Source of the DNA: Weimeria sp002480925
GTDB taxonomy: Bacteria; Bacillota; Clostridia; Lachnospirales; Lachnospiraceae
Reading direction: 5' to 3'
DNA: 64,000 nucleotides
Assembly: GCF_052064335.1 (NCBI RefSeq)
Contig: NZ_JBQHVU010000012.1
Location: 20,200-84,199 of the forward strand
Positions 54,248 through 61,516 of the stretch are shown in pieces; within the stretch, counting starts at the first letter, position 1, and the number at the start of each line of letters is the position of its first letter. A program made the position numbers and the translations under genes. Below the pieces are notes generated by a model. The model was given only the letters and a program-made list of their open reading frames with translations, did not search any database and was not told the DNA's origin.

Positions 54248-55582
54248 CTAAGCTGCCACTATCTCTGTGTCCATATCTTTCCTTCGTATGTCTCTAAGCA
54301 TCTTTGTGCCATCATAATCTACGCCTTTTGCCAGGATTACATAAAAGATTCTGATCAGCTTGCAGGCAACCGCGATTATAGCCTGCATCTTCTTTAACGG
54401 GTTGTCCTTTCTTGTCCGGTAGTAAGTATACAATTCCTTGAACTCTGCATTCTTGCCTACCACAGATACTGCTGCTTCATACAGCACATATCTCAGCCTT
54501 TTTCGTCCTCGATAGCTTATGTGACTTTCTCCTTTGTGCTTTCCGGAACTGGTCTCCACTATTGCGTATCCTGCAAGTTTCTGAAGCTGTCTTGGATCCT
54601 CAAAACGTCTTATGTCTCCTACTTCAGCAACAAACCCATACGCCGTTTTTTCGCCTATCCCCGGTATCTCAAGGAGTTTGTTAACATAAGGTATATCACT
54701 GGTCTTCTCATTCAGCTTTTCTAACAGTTCTGCAACCCTATGACTGTATTTGTCATAGTCTTCCAGTAGCTCCGCTATCTCAATCCTTGCTGCCTCATGG
54801 GCGGTCTGCTTCCCTATGCTGTTCAGCGCAGCTTCGTATAGCTCAACAGCCCTCTTGTGTCCGGCGCCGCGGATTTTTGCTTTCCTCCAGATCTTCTCTA
54901 TGCCGTCAGCTCCCAGTTTCACAATGTCTTCCGGGAGAGGCGCCTCATGAAGAATCATTATCCCTGTTATCGGATCGGGCTGTGTATAAACGTCTTTGAA
55001 TTCAGGGAAATATATGCTGAACCATCTCGCAAGCCTGTTCGTTACGCGTGTCAGTTCTTCCTGTGCCTGGTATCTCAGGGATGAAAGCATCCTCACCTCT
55101 GCATATACACCTTCCGGTATGTAGGGTATCTGGTACCTTCCATCTTTCACCAGCCCTGCTATCACCTTTGGATCCTTGCGGTCAGTCTTCAGTGGATTAC
55201 TGTCATCCAGCTCTTTCGCCTGTTTTACATGATATGGATTCACGAGAACGGTCCTCATTCCATGAGATTGGAGAAATGCGCCCAAGTTGAACCAGTAATG
55301 GCCGGTTGGCTCCATTCCTGGTATTACGGCATCGAGTCCATTCTTTGATTTGAGATCCTCCATCCACGCCAGAAACATATAGTAACCCTCTTCACTATTT
55401 CTAAACTCGAAGGGTTCCGCAGAGATCTCTATCCCTCTGTATGTAAACGCTCTGGCGTCATGCTTCTCACTGCCTATATCGATCCCCACGATCATTGTCG
55501 TCTCTGTGATAGCCCTGATCCTGGCATTCTGTGATCTGTCGATTTTTGTTGCATTACTTCTGGTCTTTGTGTTACTATTCAT
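54248..55582 (-). CDS. IS110-family transposase (DEDD recombinase)
   Basis: A 444-residue intact transposase. The RuvC-like DEDD domain has VGIDIGSEKHDARAF (first Asp), PGMEPTGHYW (Glu) and NPLKTDRKDPKVIAGL (Asp pair). The C-terminal Transposase_20 domain has IPGIGEKTAYGFVAEVGD, then KLAGYAIVETSSGKHKG with the candidate catalytic Ser. It catalyses RNA-guided recombination in characterised members (IS621). It lies on the same strand as the gene it interrupts. Confidence 0.93.
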   Translation of the reverse strand: MNSNTKTRSNATKIDRSQNARIRAITETTMIVGIDIGSEKHDARAFTYRGIEISAEPFEFRNSEEGYYMFLAWMEDLKSKNGLDAVIPGMEPTGHYWFNLGAFLQSHGMRTVLVNPYHVKQAKELDDSNPLKTDRKDPKVIAGLVKDGRYQIPYIPEGVYAEVRMLSSLRYQAQEELTRVTNRLARWFSIYFPEFKDVYTQPDPITGIMILHEAPLPEDIVKLGADGIEKIWRKAKIRGAGHKRAVELYEAALNSIGKQTAHEAARIEIAELLEDYDKYSHRVAELLEKLNEKTSDIPYVNKLLEIPGIGEKTAYGFVAEVGDIRRFEDPRQLQKLAGYAIVETSSGKHKGESHISYRGRKRLRYVLYEAAVSVVGKNAEFKELYTYYRTRKDNPLKKMQAIIAVACKLIRIFYVILAKGVDYDGTKMLRDIRRKDMDTEIVAA

Positions 55583-55709
55583 TTGTGATACCTCTCTGTT
55601 CTATATGTTTTACCAACTATGCTGAGTCAGTAAACTTATTTTACATTGAGGTATTACTTTTTATCAACCTTCCTTTCCGGAATTCCTTATATATGTATTA
55701 TACAGGAAG

Positions 55710-56352
55710 CTCCTTGGAAAATTTCACTTCCCTGGAGAAGTTCAAACCCATGTTCTTCCTTGTGAGCTTTTCTTTTTGTTCCTATTGCAGCTCTTGAAAA
55801 ATCTTCTCTTTCTTCATACCAAATATCACTGGATATAATTTCATCAGATTCATTACCTTCCAAATAACTCTCAAATGCCCTTTTGGTATATGGTAACATC
55901 TCATCTGCAATTTCTCCCAAATCACAAATAAAGTTTGGTCCGTAATAAGTAGACAAGCCCAGTTTATAAAACATCAAATGATTGATCGTAGTATCTGAGA
56001 ATCCTGTAAATAATTTTGGATGCTCCTCTACCGCTTTTATAAACTCTTCATCTTCCATCAGATAAGGCAAAAGTCTGTATGTATCATCACCACCAATTGC
56101 ACAAATAATCCCTGCAATAGAATTATCCAGAAATGCATCTTTTAGGTCTTTCGCCCTTGCTTGCGGGTGAGTTTGCAAATATTCAATACCCTTCAAAGCA
56201 TTAGGCATAAATACCGGCTCAAAACCATATTCTTTTAATCTCTTTACACCAATCTCAATATTATGACTGCAGAATTTTTCACCAAGCATTCCACTTGACA
56301 AGCTTACAATTGCTACTTTGTCACCTTTTCTCAATTTTCTTGCATATTGCAT
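55710..56352 (-). pseudogene. S66 (LD-carboxypeptidase/MccF-like) gene, N-terminal piece
   Basis: About 214 residues of an S66 peptidase: ARKLRKGDKVAIVSLSSG at the start, ICAIGGDDTYRLLPYL at the nucleophile region (Thr where MccF-type proteins usually have Ser), and FTGFSDTTINHLMFYKLG. The frame is broken at IFQG by the IS110 element and ends in seven element-derived residues. A shortened product of 221 residues could be made but would lack the catalytic His region. Confidence 0.87.
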
Positions 56353-56483
56353 AACTACAATTTCTCCATAGATAAAACAATATTATTTTTTATCTGTATG
56401 CTGCTTACCCTTAAATTCCTTCTCTATATAACATTGTTCCTGTTTGGCAATCAACGTGAACTACTCGGGAACAAGTTCCCGAG

Positions 56484-56600
56484 CTTCCTGCTTCAAGACT
56501 GGTGGTAACTAGCATACCCCGCTAAAGGCATGTCCCGTCAGAGCCAGCTCCACAGGCTTTAGTTTGGGCGGTCCCCGCCCTACATTGATATCAACCTATT
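56484..56600 (-). ncRNA. Candidate omega-RNA (reRNA) at the tnpB 3' end
   Basis: The region from the tnpB stop to the right-end palindrome contains a GGGCGG/CCGCCC hairpin (56566-56580), CTAAAG/CTTTAG enclosing GAGC/GCTC, and ends at the element boundary. TnpB guide RNAs are known to come from exactly this place and to use flanking host DNA as guide. The exact ends are inferred. Confidence 0.6.
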
Positions 56601-57738
56601 CCCTGCACCGGAAGATGCGGTAGGCTTCGTTTCTGATGTTTATAGCGGCGTTGATATCACGGTCGTATGTGCGGCCACACATTGGGCAGATGATCCTGCG
56701 GACAGAGAGATCCTTGGTTATCGGATTCTTATAGCCACACTGACACAGCTGGCTTGACGGAAAAGCTCTGCCTACCTTTATGAGGTGTTTATTTCTGTCG
56801 GCCATCTTGTAGGCAAGCATCTGGATAAACATACCAAAACCGTTATCGTTTGTTGCTTTCCCCAGCCCCAGTCCTTTGGAAGATGACATCCCTTTGAGTG
56901 ATAAGTCTTCTGTCCCGATAAGGTCGTACTCATCAGCAATGGCGGTTGACCGCTTCTGGAGATAGTCACGTCTCTGGTCTACCACATGCCTGTATTGTTT
57001 ACGGACTCTGGCAAGCTGTTTTTCAAAGTTGTGGGAAGGTGTCTCGCCCTTCTTTGAACCGACTTTGCGTGACAGTTCCCGTTGGAGGTGTTTCAGCTTC
57101 TTCTGAGCCTTACGGTAGAAGTGCGGCATATCGGCACATCTGCCCTCGGAATCGACGTACAGACCGTCTGACTTGTAATCAAGTCCCAGAAGTTTTTCCG
57201 GGTCGTCAGATGTATGGGTATTGCTAAAGATATCAGCCCTGTCATACTCATAAAGTATGGAAACATAGTATCCGCCACACTTGTCGCATGATATAGTAGC
57301 GGATTTTAACACCATATAGGAAGGAGCATTTCTATGGATCTTGGCTTTTACCATGCCGACTTTGGGAAGACGGACAGCATTATCCGCAACAGAGATGGTC
57401 CCGCCCTGGTTGTTGGTAGTGTATGACAGCTTTGAACGGCGTTTTGACTTGAATTTCGGGAACTCTGCTATACCATCAAAGAAAGCTTTGTAAGCTTTCC
57501 GCAATGCCAGCTGTACGTTTGCAAGGGCAAGGGAGTCTACTTCTTTGAGGTACGAATACCTGTCATCATCTTTGTACCATGCAGGTGTCGGTAAGAGGGT
57601 TATCCCATAATCGTTGTAGGCATCTATGCGGTCACCTAGCATGAGATTCCAGATCTTGCGGCAGCACCCGAAGGTCTTTGCAAATAAGATTTTCTGGTCG
57701 GCTGTAGGGTACAGCCTGTAAACATATGCTTTGTTCAT
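56596..57738 (-). CDS. tnpB: TnpB, RNA-guided RuvC nuclease of IS605 element
   Basis: A 380-residue intact TnpB. The start MNKAYVYRLYPTADQKILFAKTFG is the OrfB N-terminal helix-turn-helix. RuvC residues are Asp in LLGLDYKSDGLYVD, Glu in LIGTEDLSLKGM and Asp in RDINAAINIRNEA. A zinc finger is formed by LCQCGYK and CPMCGRTYD. It nicks or cuts DNA next to a short target-adjacent motif when loaded with omega-RNA, favouring element retention. All key residues are present. Confidence 0.93.
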   Translation of the reverse strand: MNKAYVYRLYPTADQKILFAKTFGCCRKIWNLMLGDRIDAYNDYGITLLPTPAWYKDDDRYSYLKEVDSLALANVQLALRKAYKAFFDGIAEFPKFKSKRRSKLSYTTNNQGGTISVADNAVRLPKVGMVKAKIHRNAPSYMVLKSATISCDKCGGYYVSILYEYDRADIFSNTHTSDDPEKLLGLDYKSDGLYVDSEGRCADMPHFYRKAQKKLKHLQRELSRKVGSKKGETPSHNFEKQLARVRKQYRHVVDQRRDYLQKRSTAIADEYDLIGTEDLSLKGMSSSKGLGLGKATNDNGFGMFIQMLAYKMADRNKHLIKVGRAFPSSQLCQCGYKNPITKDLSVRRIICPMCGRTYDRDINAAINIRNEAYRIFRCRE

Positions 57739-58145
57739 AACTGGACGTTTTTCTGCCTTTCGATGTAGCGTCTGATGTTATCCTCGGATGTGGAGCCAAT
57801 AGTCTCAACAAAGTAACTGCCGTTCCAGAGATGCCCTTTCCATAAAGATTTACGGAGTTCAGGAAATTCTTCCAGTAGCCTGTTGCCTGATATGCCTTTC
57901 AGGTATTTTACGATCTGGGTGATGGATATCTTTGGCGGAGCAGATACGAAACAGTGTACATGATCATTCTCTCCGACTTTAACCTCTACGACTGTAAAGC
58001 CTTTTGCTTTGGCAATCTCATGGCAGAGTTCATAAAGCCGTTCAGATATTTTTTGTGACAGCACTTTGCGACGATACTTTACACACCAGACGATATGGTA
58101 ATTTATGTTATAGACACAGGTACGTCCATGCGTATATTTGTTCAT
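57735..58145 (-). CDS. tnpA: TnpA, Y1 HUH transposase of IS200/IS605 family
   Basis: A 136-residue REP-like Y1 transposase. The HUH pair is NDHVHCF and the nucleophilic Tyr is in DNIRRYIERQ near the C-terminus. It excises and inserts single-stranded circles through the end hairpins. The ATG at 58145 has no Shine-Dalgarno; a good promoter ends six bases upstream, so the transcript may be leaderless. Confidence 0.92.
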   Translation of the reverse strand: MNKYTHGRTCVYNINYHIVWCVKYRRKVLSQKISERLYELCHEIAKAKGFTVVEVKVGENDHVHCFVSAPPKISITQIVKYLKGISGNRLLEEFPELRKSLWKGHLWNGSYFVETIGSTSEDNIRRYIERQKNVQL

Positions 58146-58151
58146 ACATAT

Positions 58152-58180
58152 AGTATAACATGTTCTGAAAGAATAAGCAA
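58152..58180 (-). promoter_or_regulatory. Promoter of tnpA
   Basis: TTGCTT and TATACT on the minus strand with a 17-base spacer; six bases then separate the -10 box from the ATG. Confidence 0.6.
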
Positions 58181-58264
58181 GAAGTTACGCTGTTTCTTAT
58201 CTATACAGATAGCATTCTTTTTTACGGGCTTTCATCTCGGGAACAAGTTCCCGAGAATTCCCGC

Positions 58265-58298
58265 CCGATTGCTTAAATTCAGTCGCCGTAACTGTCAT
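58265..58298 (-). pseudogene. Phd/YefM-like antitoxin gene, cut after about ten codons by the IS605 element
   Basis: An ATG at 58298 with AAGGAGG eight bases upstream opens MTVTATEFKQ, the usual start of Phd/YefM antitoxins. The next residues (SGGNSREL) are IS605 end sequence, and the frame stops at 33 codons. No remaining antitoxin sequence is visible beyond the other IS end, so the rest has been lost. A family call on ten residues is tentative. Confidence 0.55.
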
Positions 58299-58323
58299 AA
58301 AATCTGCCTCCTTCGTTGCTTTT

Positions 58324-58351
58324 ATTATATCACGTTCAGTGAAACACTCAA
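58324..58351 (-). promoter_or_regulatory. Promoter of the cut Phd-like gene
   Basis: TTGAGT and a perfect TATAAT with a 16-base spacer on the minus strand, just before the strong ribosome site at 58.31 kb. Confidence 0.6.
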
Positions 58352-58774
58352 TATATGTTGATCAATTTTAATTAAGCGATTACAGCATCATAAATCCTTG
58401 AATATTCACAGCCAACCATATCAGCACCTTGAAATCTGAAGAATACTGTACTTTGCAATTACTCTGATCTTCACCTAAAAGGTGAATAAAACACCAGATA
58501 GCAAAAAGAAAGCCAGAACAAATTTTGAAGGAGGAAATCGACCGAATCTACCAGGCTACTGCCTAGCAGAGGGTGTCTAACATGTTATTGCAATTTACGA
58601 AAAGAAATGGCTGGTATTGGAATAAAGGCAATAATGCAGGGAAACTGTCTTATATCTGGCATACATGTCATACAAGGATGCTTTTTCTATTGGTAAAAAG
58701 ACAATAATAAGAATAAACTGGTAATATTCGGGCGGTGGGTATCTTCGCAGACAAACATCGCAAGTATGTTTTGT
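58352..58774. other. Gap with no supported gene
   Basis: AT-rich sequence. One GAAGGAGG at about 58530 on the plus strand is not followed by a start codon at useful spacing, and a 42-codon frame from about 58581 has no recognisable content. I see no structured element. Confidence 0.6.
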
Positions 58775-58802
58775 TTGACAATGCCACCGATTCTGTTATA
58801 AT
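58775..58802 (+). promoter_or_regulatory. Promoter of antisense antitoxin RNA
   Basis: A perfect TTGACA and a perfect TATAAT with a 16-base spacer on the plus strand, pointing into the 3' end of the small toxin gene. Confidence 0.8.
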
Positions 58803-58808
58803 GGACAT

Positions 58809-58895
58809 ATAAAAAGAGCTACCGGATAGACGGTCAGCCCAAAAACCCAACTACAATAGTCGCTCGTTTCTCAGGCGGGGCGGCTATTTCTTTTT
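58809..58895 (+). ncRNA. Antisense RNA antitoxin of type I system
   Basis: Predicted to start about 58809 and end at a hairpin (58855-58888, about 12 bp with G-U pairs, loop TTTCTCAGG) followed by TCTTTTT. It overlaps the last codons and 3' end of the toxin gene on the other strand, so it can pair with the toxin mRNA. The hairpin also lies where the toxin transcript should end. The ends are predicted. Confidence 0.65.
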
Positions 58896-58976
58896 GCCAA
58901 TCACATAAAACAGTGTGGCTAATTCTATAAGCATTGTTGTGTACTGAATTAGTTCAGTCCAACTAACCATAGACAT
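58884..58976 (-). CDS. Small hydrophobic type I toxin (holin-like)
   Basis: A 30-residue peptide with one transmembrane helix and a lysine tail (ending YVIGKKK), preceded by a near-perfect AAGGAGG. This is the build of the short Firmicutes membrane toxins often labelled putative holin-like toxin (TxpA/BsrG-like). It would damage the membrane when not repressed. It has a strong promoter about 90 bases upstream and an antisense RNA promoter facing its 3' end. The leader holds alternating CCCTCT/AGAGGG/CCCTCT copies that could hide the ribosome site. Confidence 0.75.
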   Translation of the reverse strand: MSMVSWTELIQYTTMLIELATLFYVIGKKK

Positions 58977-59064
58977 CGCCCTCCTTCCTTTGAAGTCAGA
59001 GGGCTAAGTACCCTCTGCAAATTAAGAGGGCTAACCGCCTACCGTTATCGGTAGCTCCAGAAGT

Positions 59065-59093
59065 ATTATATCAGAACGTACCGTATCTGGCAA
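59065..59093 (-). promoter_or_regulatory. Promoter of type I toxin gene
   Basis: TTGCCA and a perfect TATAAT with a 17-base spacer on the minus strand. The predicted transcript starts near 59058, with a leader of about 80 bases. Confidence 0.75.
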
Positions 59094-59155
59094 ACACTAT
59101 ATCAGGTTTCTATCCACCCGCTCTTGCGAGCGGGAATACCATTTATGACATCAAA

Positions 59156-59172
59156 TTGCAGTAGTCAACAAA
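59156..59172. repeat. 17-bp direct repeat, right copy
   Basis: Identical to 52844-52860 and in the same orientation, 6.3 kb away. Between the copies lie only the IS remnant, the IS elements, the broken S66 and Phd-like genes and the toxin-antitoxin locus. Confidence 0.85.
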
Positions 59173-59188
59173 CTTCTCCCACCTCCAT

Positions 59189-59998
59189 TTATTTTTTACA
59201 CGTTAATTCCTTAAGCCTACGCAATAGGCATAGAAAAATCCCACATTCTTCTGGCCCTAAATGATACATATAATCCCAATGCGTCAAGCCTCTCCAATAT
59301 GAAAAAGCACCTGAACCGATAACTTCGATATCATCTATATCAGCTACAGCTTCTTTTAAACCTTCGCCATATGGAGTCTTACAGCCTCTCTTCTTGCATT
59401 CAAAAACAAACTTTTCTCCGCAATCCATCTGAAAGCCTAAAGACTCACACTCACGTCCAAACCCATCTTCAAAGTCTTTACTTGAATCAGGATTCTTGAA
59501 AAATTTCTCCCATGCTTCAGCAAAAAGAAAAACCGCTTTTTTCCCTTCATAATCAGGGGATGTAGAACTATCGAAAGCCCATAATCCATATACAGGAATA
59601 TATCTTCTGATCAATCTGGTAACATCAACATTATTTTACTCTCCATAGGCATGTGAATATACACCGCCGATAAGAGATCCTGATATTCTCCTCTTTGTAT
59701 CATTTGAATACCTGATTTCTAAATCATAAGATCCAACGTCTGTTACAAAAGACATATTCTCTGAAATATTATCTATTAAGCGTAAGAGAAACTCTGCCTT
59801 CCATTTATCAATGCTTGTCTGCTTCTTACGGCAATAGTCCTTACTATTACAATACTGCTGATAATTTCGTGCAGAAAACCATACTCTTCCCGTTGAAGAA
59901 ATAGTAAGATATTGTTCCACTTCATCATCAGCACCTGGCTCCGGTCCATAGCAGATATTGTTTGATTCTATACGAATGCTTCTAATCTCGTCATGCAT
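59189..59998 (-). pseudogene. Hypothetical gene split by an in-frame TAA
   Basis: Two pieces lie in the same frame: 120 residues from an ATG at 59998 (AGGAG upstream) to a TAA at 59636-59638, and then a further open frame of about 149 codons to 59189. The second piece has no ATG and no ribosome site; a TTG at 59614 is its best start. The sequence runs naturally across the stop (SHAYGE, stop, NNVDVTRLIRRY), so one protein of about 269 residues was probably present. I do not recognise the family. It may be inactive, or the stop may be read through. Confidence 0.55.
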
Positions 59999-60118
59999 AG
60001 AGTCTCTACTCCTCTCCGTCATCGCTCAGCATCATTTCTGGTAATCTTGCAAACAGTCATGAACGCGCCAAAAGAATACAAGATATCCTTATCAAAGTTA
60101 TGAAAAACCACCTTTCAC

Positions 60119-60307
60119 TTATACGATTATAGAAATCACCCCAAAAACTATTCCGATAGGAACAGTCATAATAAGAAAAAAACTTGTCAGGCATCCGCCT
60201 GAATGATTTGTACTATCACCTTTATTACTGTCTTCATGTATTTCATTTAGCATATACAGATCAAATAACTCGTCTTCTTCATTATCTCCATCTGTAAAAA
60301 TACCCAT
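60119..60307 (-). CDS. Small tail-anchored membrane protein
   Basis: A 62-residue protein with an acidic N-terminal half (DGDNEEDELFDLYML) and one C-terminal transmembrane helix (FFLIMTVPIGIVFGVISIIV). GGAGG lies seven bases before the ATG. It begins three bases after the previous gene, so it belongs to the putative defence operon. No family is recognised. Confidence 0.65.
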   Translation of the reverse strand: MGIFTDGDNEEDELFDLYMLNEIHEDSNKGDSTNHSGGCLTSFFLIMTVPIGIVFGVISIIV

Positions 60308-60309
60308 GA

Positions 60310-60642
60310 TTAATCCTCCAGATATCGAACCTTCTTACCATGTTCAATAGCATACTCAATCTCAGAACGCGTACTGTCGCCTATATAACCTCCGACATTG
60401 ATTACAAATATCTCATCAGCCATGTCAATTTTCCGCTTGTGCATATCATCCAGCATTTCCTTAGTCTTGGTCATCGTTCCTTCATCCATGTTTTCCCAGA
60501 CCTCAGAATCTCCAGAATGCCCAAAGAGGCCCACACTGATGACAATGTTGCCCTCTAAAGTGAGTTTCTTTTGAGCTTCCATAAATTCATTTTTAAAACG
60601 TGTACTACCACAAAGTGTGATAATCGGATAATTATTAATCAT
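60310..60642 (-). CDS. Nucleoside 2-deoxyribosyltransferase-like protein
   Basis: A 110-residue Rossmann-like protein: TLCGSTRFKNEFMEAQKKLT at the start, then DEIFVINVGGYIGDSTRSEIEYA, the hallmark of small deoxyribosyltransferase/DUF4406-like proteins that act on nucleosides or nucleotides. I chose the ATG at 60642 for GAGG six bases upstream, just after the HNH gene stop. Its place in this operon suggests nucleotide signalling or nucleotide attack, but no activity is shown. Confidence 0.72.
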   Translation of the reverse strand: MINNYPIITLCGSTRFKNEFMEAQKKLTLEGNIVISVGLFGHSGDSEVWENMDEGTMTKTKEMLDDMHKRKIDMADEIFVINVGGYIGDSTRSEIEYAIEHGKKVRYLED

Positions 60643-60643
60643 A

Positions 60644-61516
60644 TTATTCCTCATCTAAAAAAGCTGGCATGTATTCATCCCAGACCCATGTATCTTCATA
60701 TATACACTGATACATCGCAGCCTGCCATGAATTTTTTTTCTGCTCACGTTCTGCATCACAATAATCCTTAGTTATATCTCTTAAAAAATCAATATCCTTG
60801 ACTCTCTTATATAGTTTCTTAATTTTCGATAATACAGTATTAATCTCTGCAGCTGACAACGCTCTATACAAATCATAGAGTTTATATACCTCTAAATGAT
60901 TCTTTGCACGTAGGTATTTAACATTATCCCATGAGTTCGGTTTTCTAACCTCAAAATCGAATCCAAAAGGGCTTCCCGCCTCTCGATTGATTTGCGCGTA
61001 CATCCATACTTCATCATCAAAGTCATCGAAATATGGATGTATAGTCTCTTCAACTCTTCTACTCGCTAACCCTGTGGTCTTCTTTTTATTACATGCGCTA
61101 CATTCTGGAACCAAGTTTTCTACAGTTACCGCATATCTATAAAAAATAGCTTTGGGCAAATAATGATCTAAGGTATCGGCTTCATAATATCCGCATATCG
61201 GACACTTGCCATAAGGCGCTGCAGCTTTAATTTTATCGTAATAAGGTTTTCCCTTCGCAGATTTTACAAGGCGCTCATCATATAAGAAAACCATATCACT
61301 TTTTGTTGCACCGCCATTTATTTCAGAATTCTGCTCTTCTGCACTTAATCCCCCTATTTCCGCTACCGTTTTGTAATGCCCTGCATAATCCAACAAGGAC
61401 TGCTTACTATTTTCTATTCTTGTTTTTCTTTCTCTTGTCTCAACGTCTTTAACTTGTATGTCATCTATACAATCATTTAGCAGTTCTTCTTGATTAATGT
61501 CTGGAATGCTAATCAT
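60644..61516 (-). CDS. HNH endonuclease, PtuB-like
   Basis: A 290-residue nuclease. The HNH core has CPICG (Cys 105, 108), LDHYLPK (His 118), then N134 and PECSACNKKK (Cys 139, 142), a zinc-supported beta-beta-alpha-metal fold. The N-terminal and C-terminal regions are helical and not recognised. It overlaps the ATPase stop by eight bases. The ATPase-HNH pair matches the Septu defence system (PtuA/PtuB), in which the nuclease is held and activated by the ATPase. Confidence 0.82.
   Translation of the reverse strand: MISIPDINQEELLNDCIDDIQVKDVETRERKTRIENSKQSLLDYAGHYKTVAEIGGLSAEEQNSEINGGATKSDMVFLYDERLVKSAKGKPYYDKIKAAAPYGKCPICGYYEADTLDHYLPKAIFYRYAVTVENLVPECSACNKKKTTGLASRRVEETIHPYFDDFDDEVWMYAQINREAGSPFGFDFEVRKPNSWDNVKYLRAKNHLEVYKLYDLYRALSAAEINTVLSKIKKLYKRVKDIDFLRDITKDYCDAEREQKKNSWQAAMYQCIYEDTWVWDEYMPAFLDEE

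Larger units (their letters stand above)
53742..55709. mobile_element. IS110-family insertion sequence in the S66 peptidase gene
   Basis: About 1.97 kb is inserted between CTCC tetranucleotides present at both junctions (53738-53741 and 55710-55713), so the exact ends are uncertain by four bases. No longer target duplication or terminal inverted repeat is obvious, as is usual for IS110 elements. It contains one DEDD transposase gene, about 127 non-coding bases upstream of it and about 506 downstream, the latter with strong secondary structure. Confidence 0.85.
56464..58255 (-). mobile_element. IS200/IS605-family element with tnpA and tnpB
   Basis: The coordinates run from palindrome to palindrome. 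A 20-base palindrome (CTCGGGAAC AA GTTCCCGAG) lies at both ends (56464-56483 and 58236-58255), as expected for the hairpins recognised by Y1 transposases. tnpA and tnpB are both intact and overlap by ATGA. The true cleavage sites lie a little outside. The element has cut a Phd-like antitoxin gene at its left (58.27 kb) end. Confidence 0.85.

Noticed and set aside
53905..54397. Plus-strand frames inside the IS110 non-coding end
   Set aside because: They cover the structured end of the element and run antisense into the transposase; no family features or ribosome sites.
56596..57738. Cas12-type CRISPR effector
   Set aside because: Length, RuvC layout, adjacent tnpA and end palindromes identify it as TnpB of an IS605 element.
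59111..59140. Perfect hairpin CCCGCTC/GAGCGGG near 59117-59134 as a terminator
   Set aside because: It has no T tract on either strand. It could be a small repeat or structural element, but I cannot support termination.
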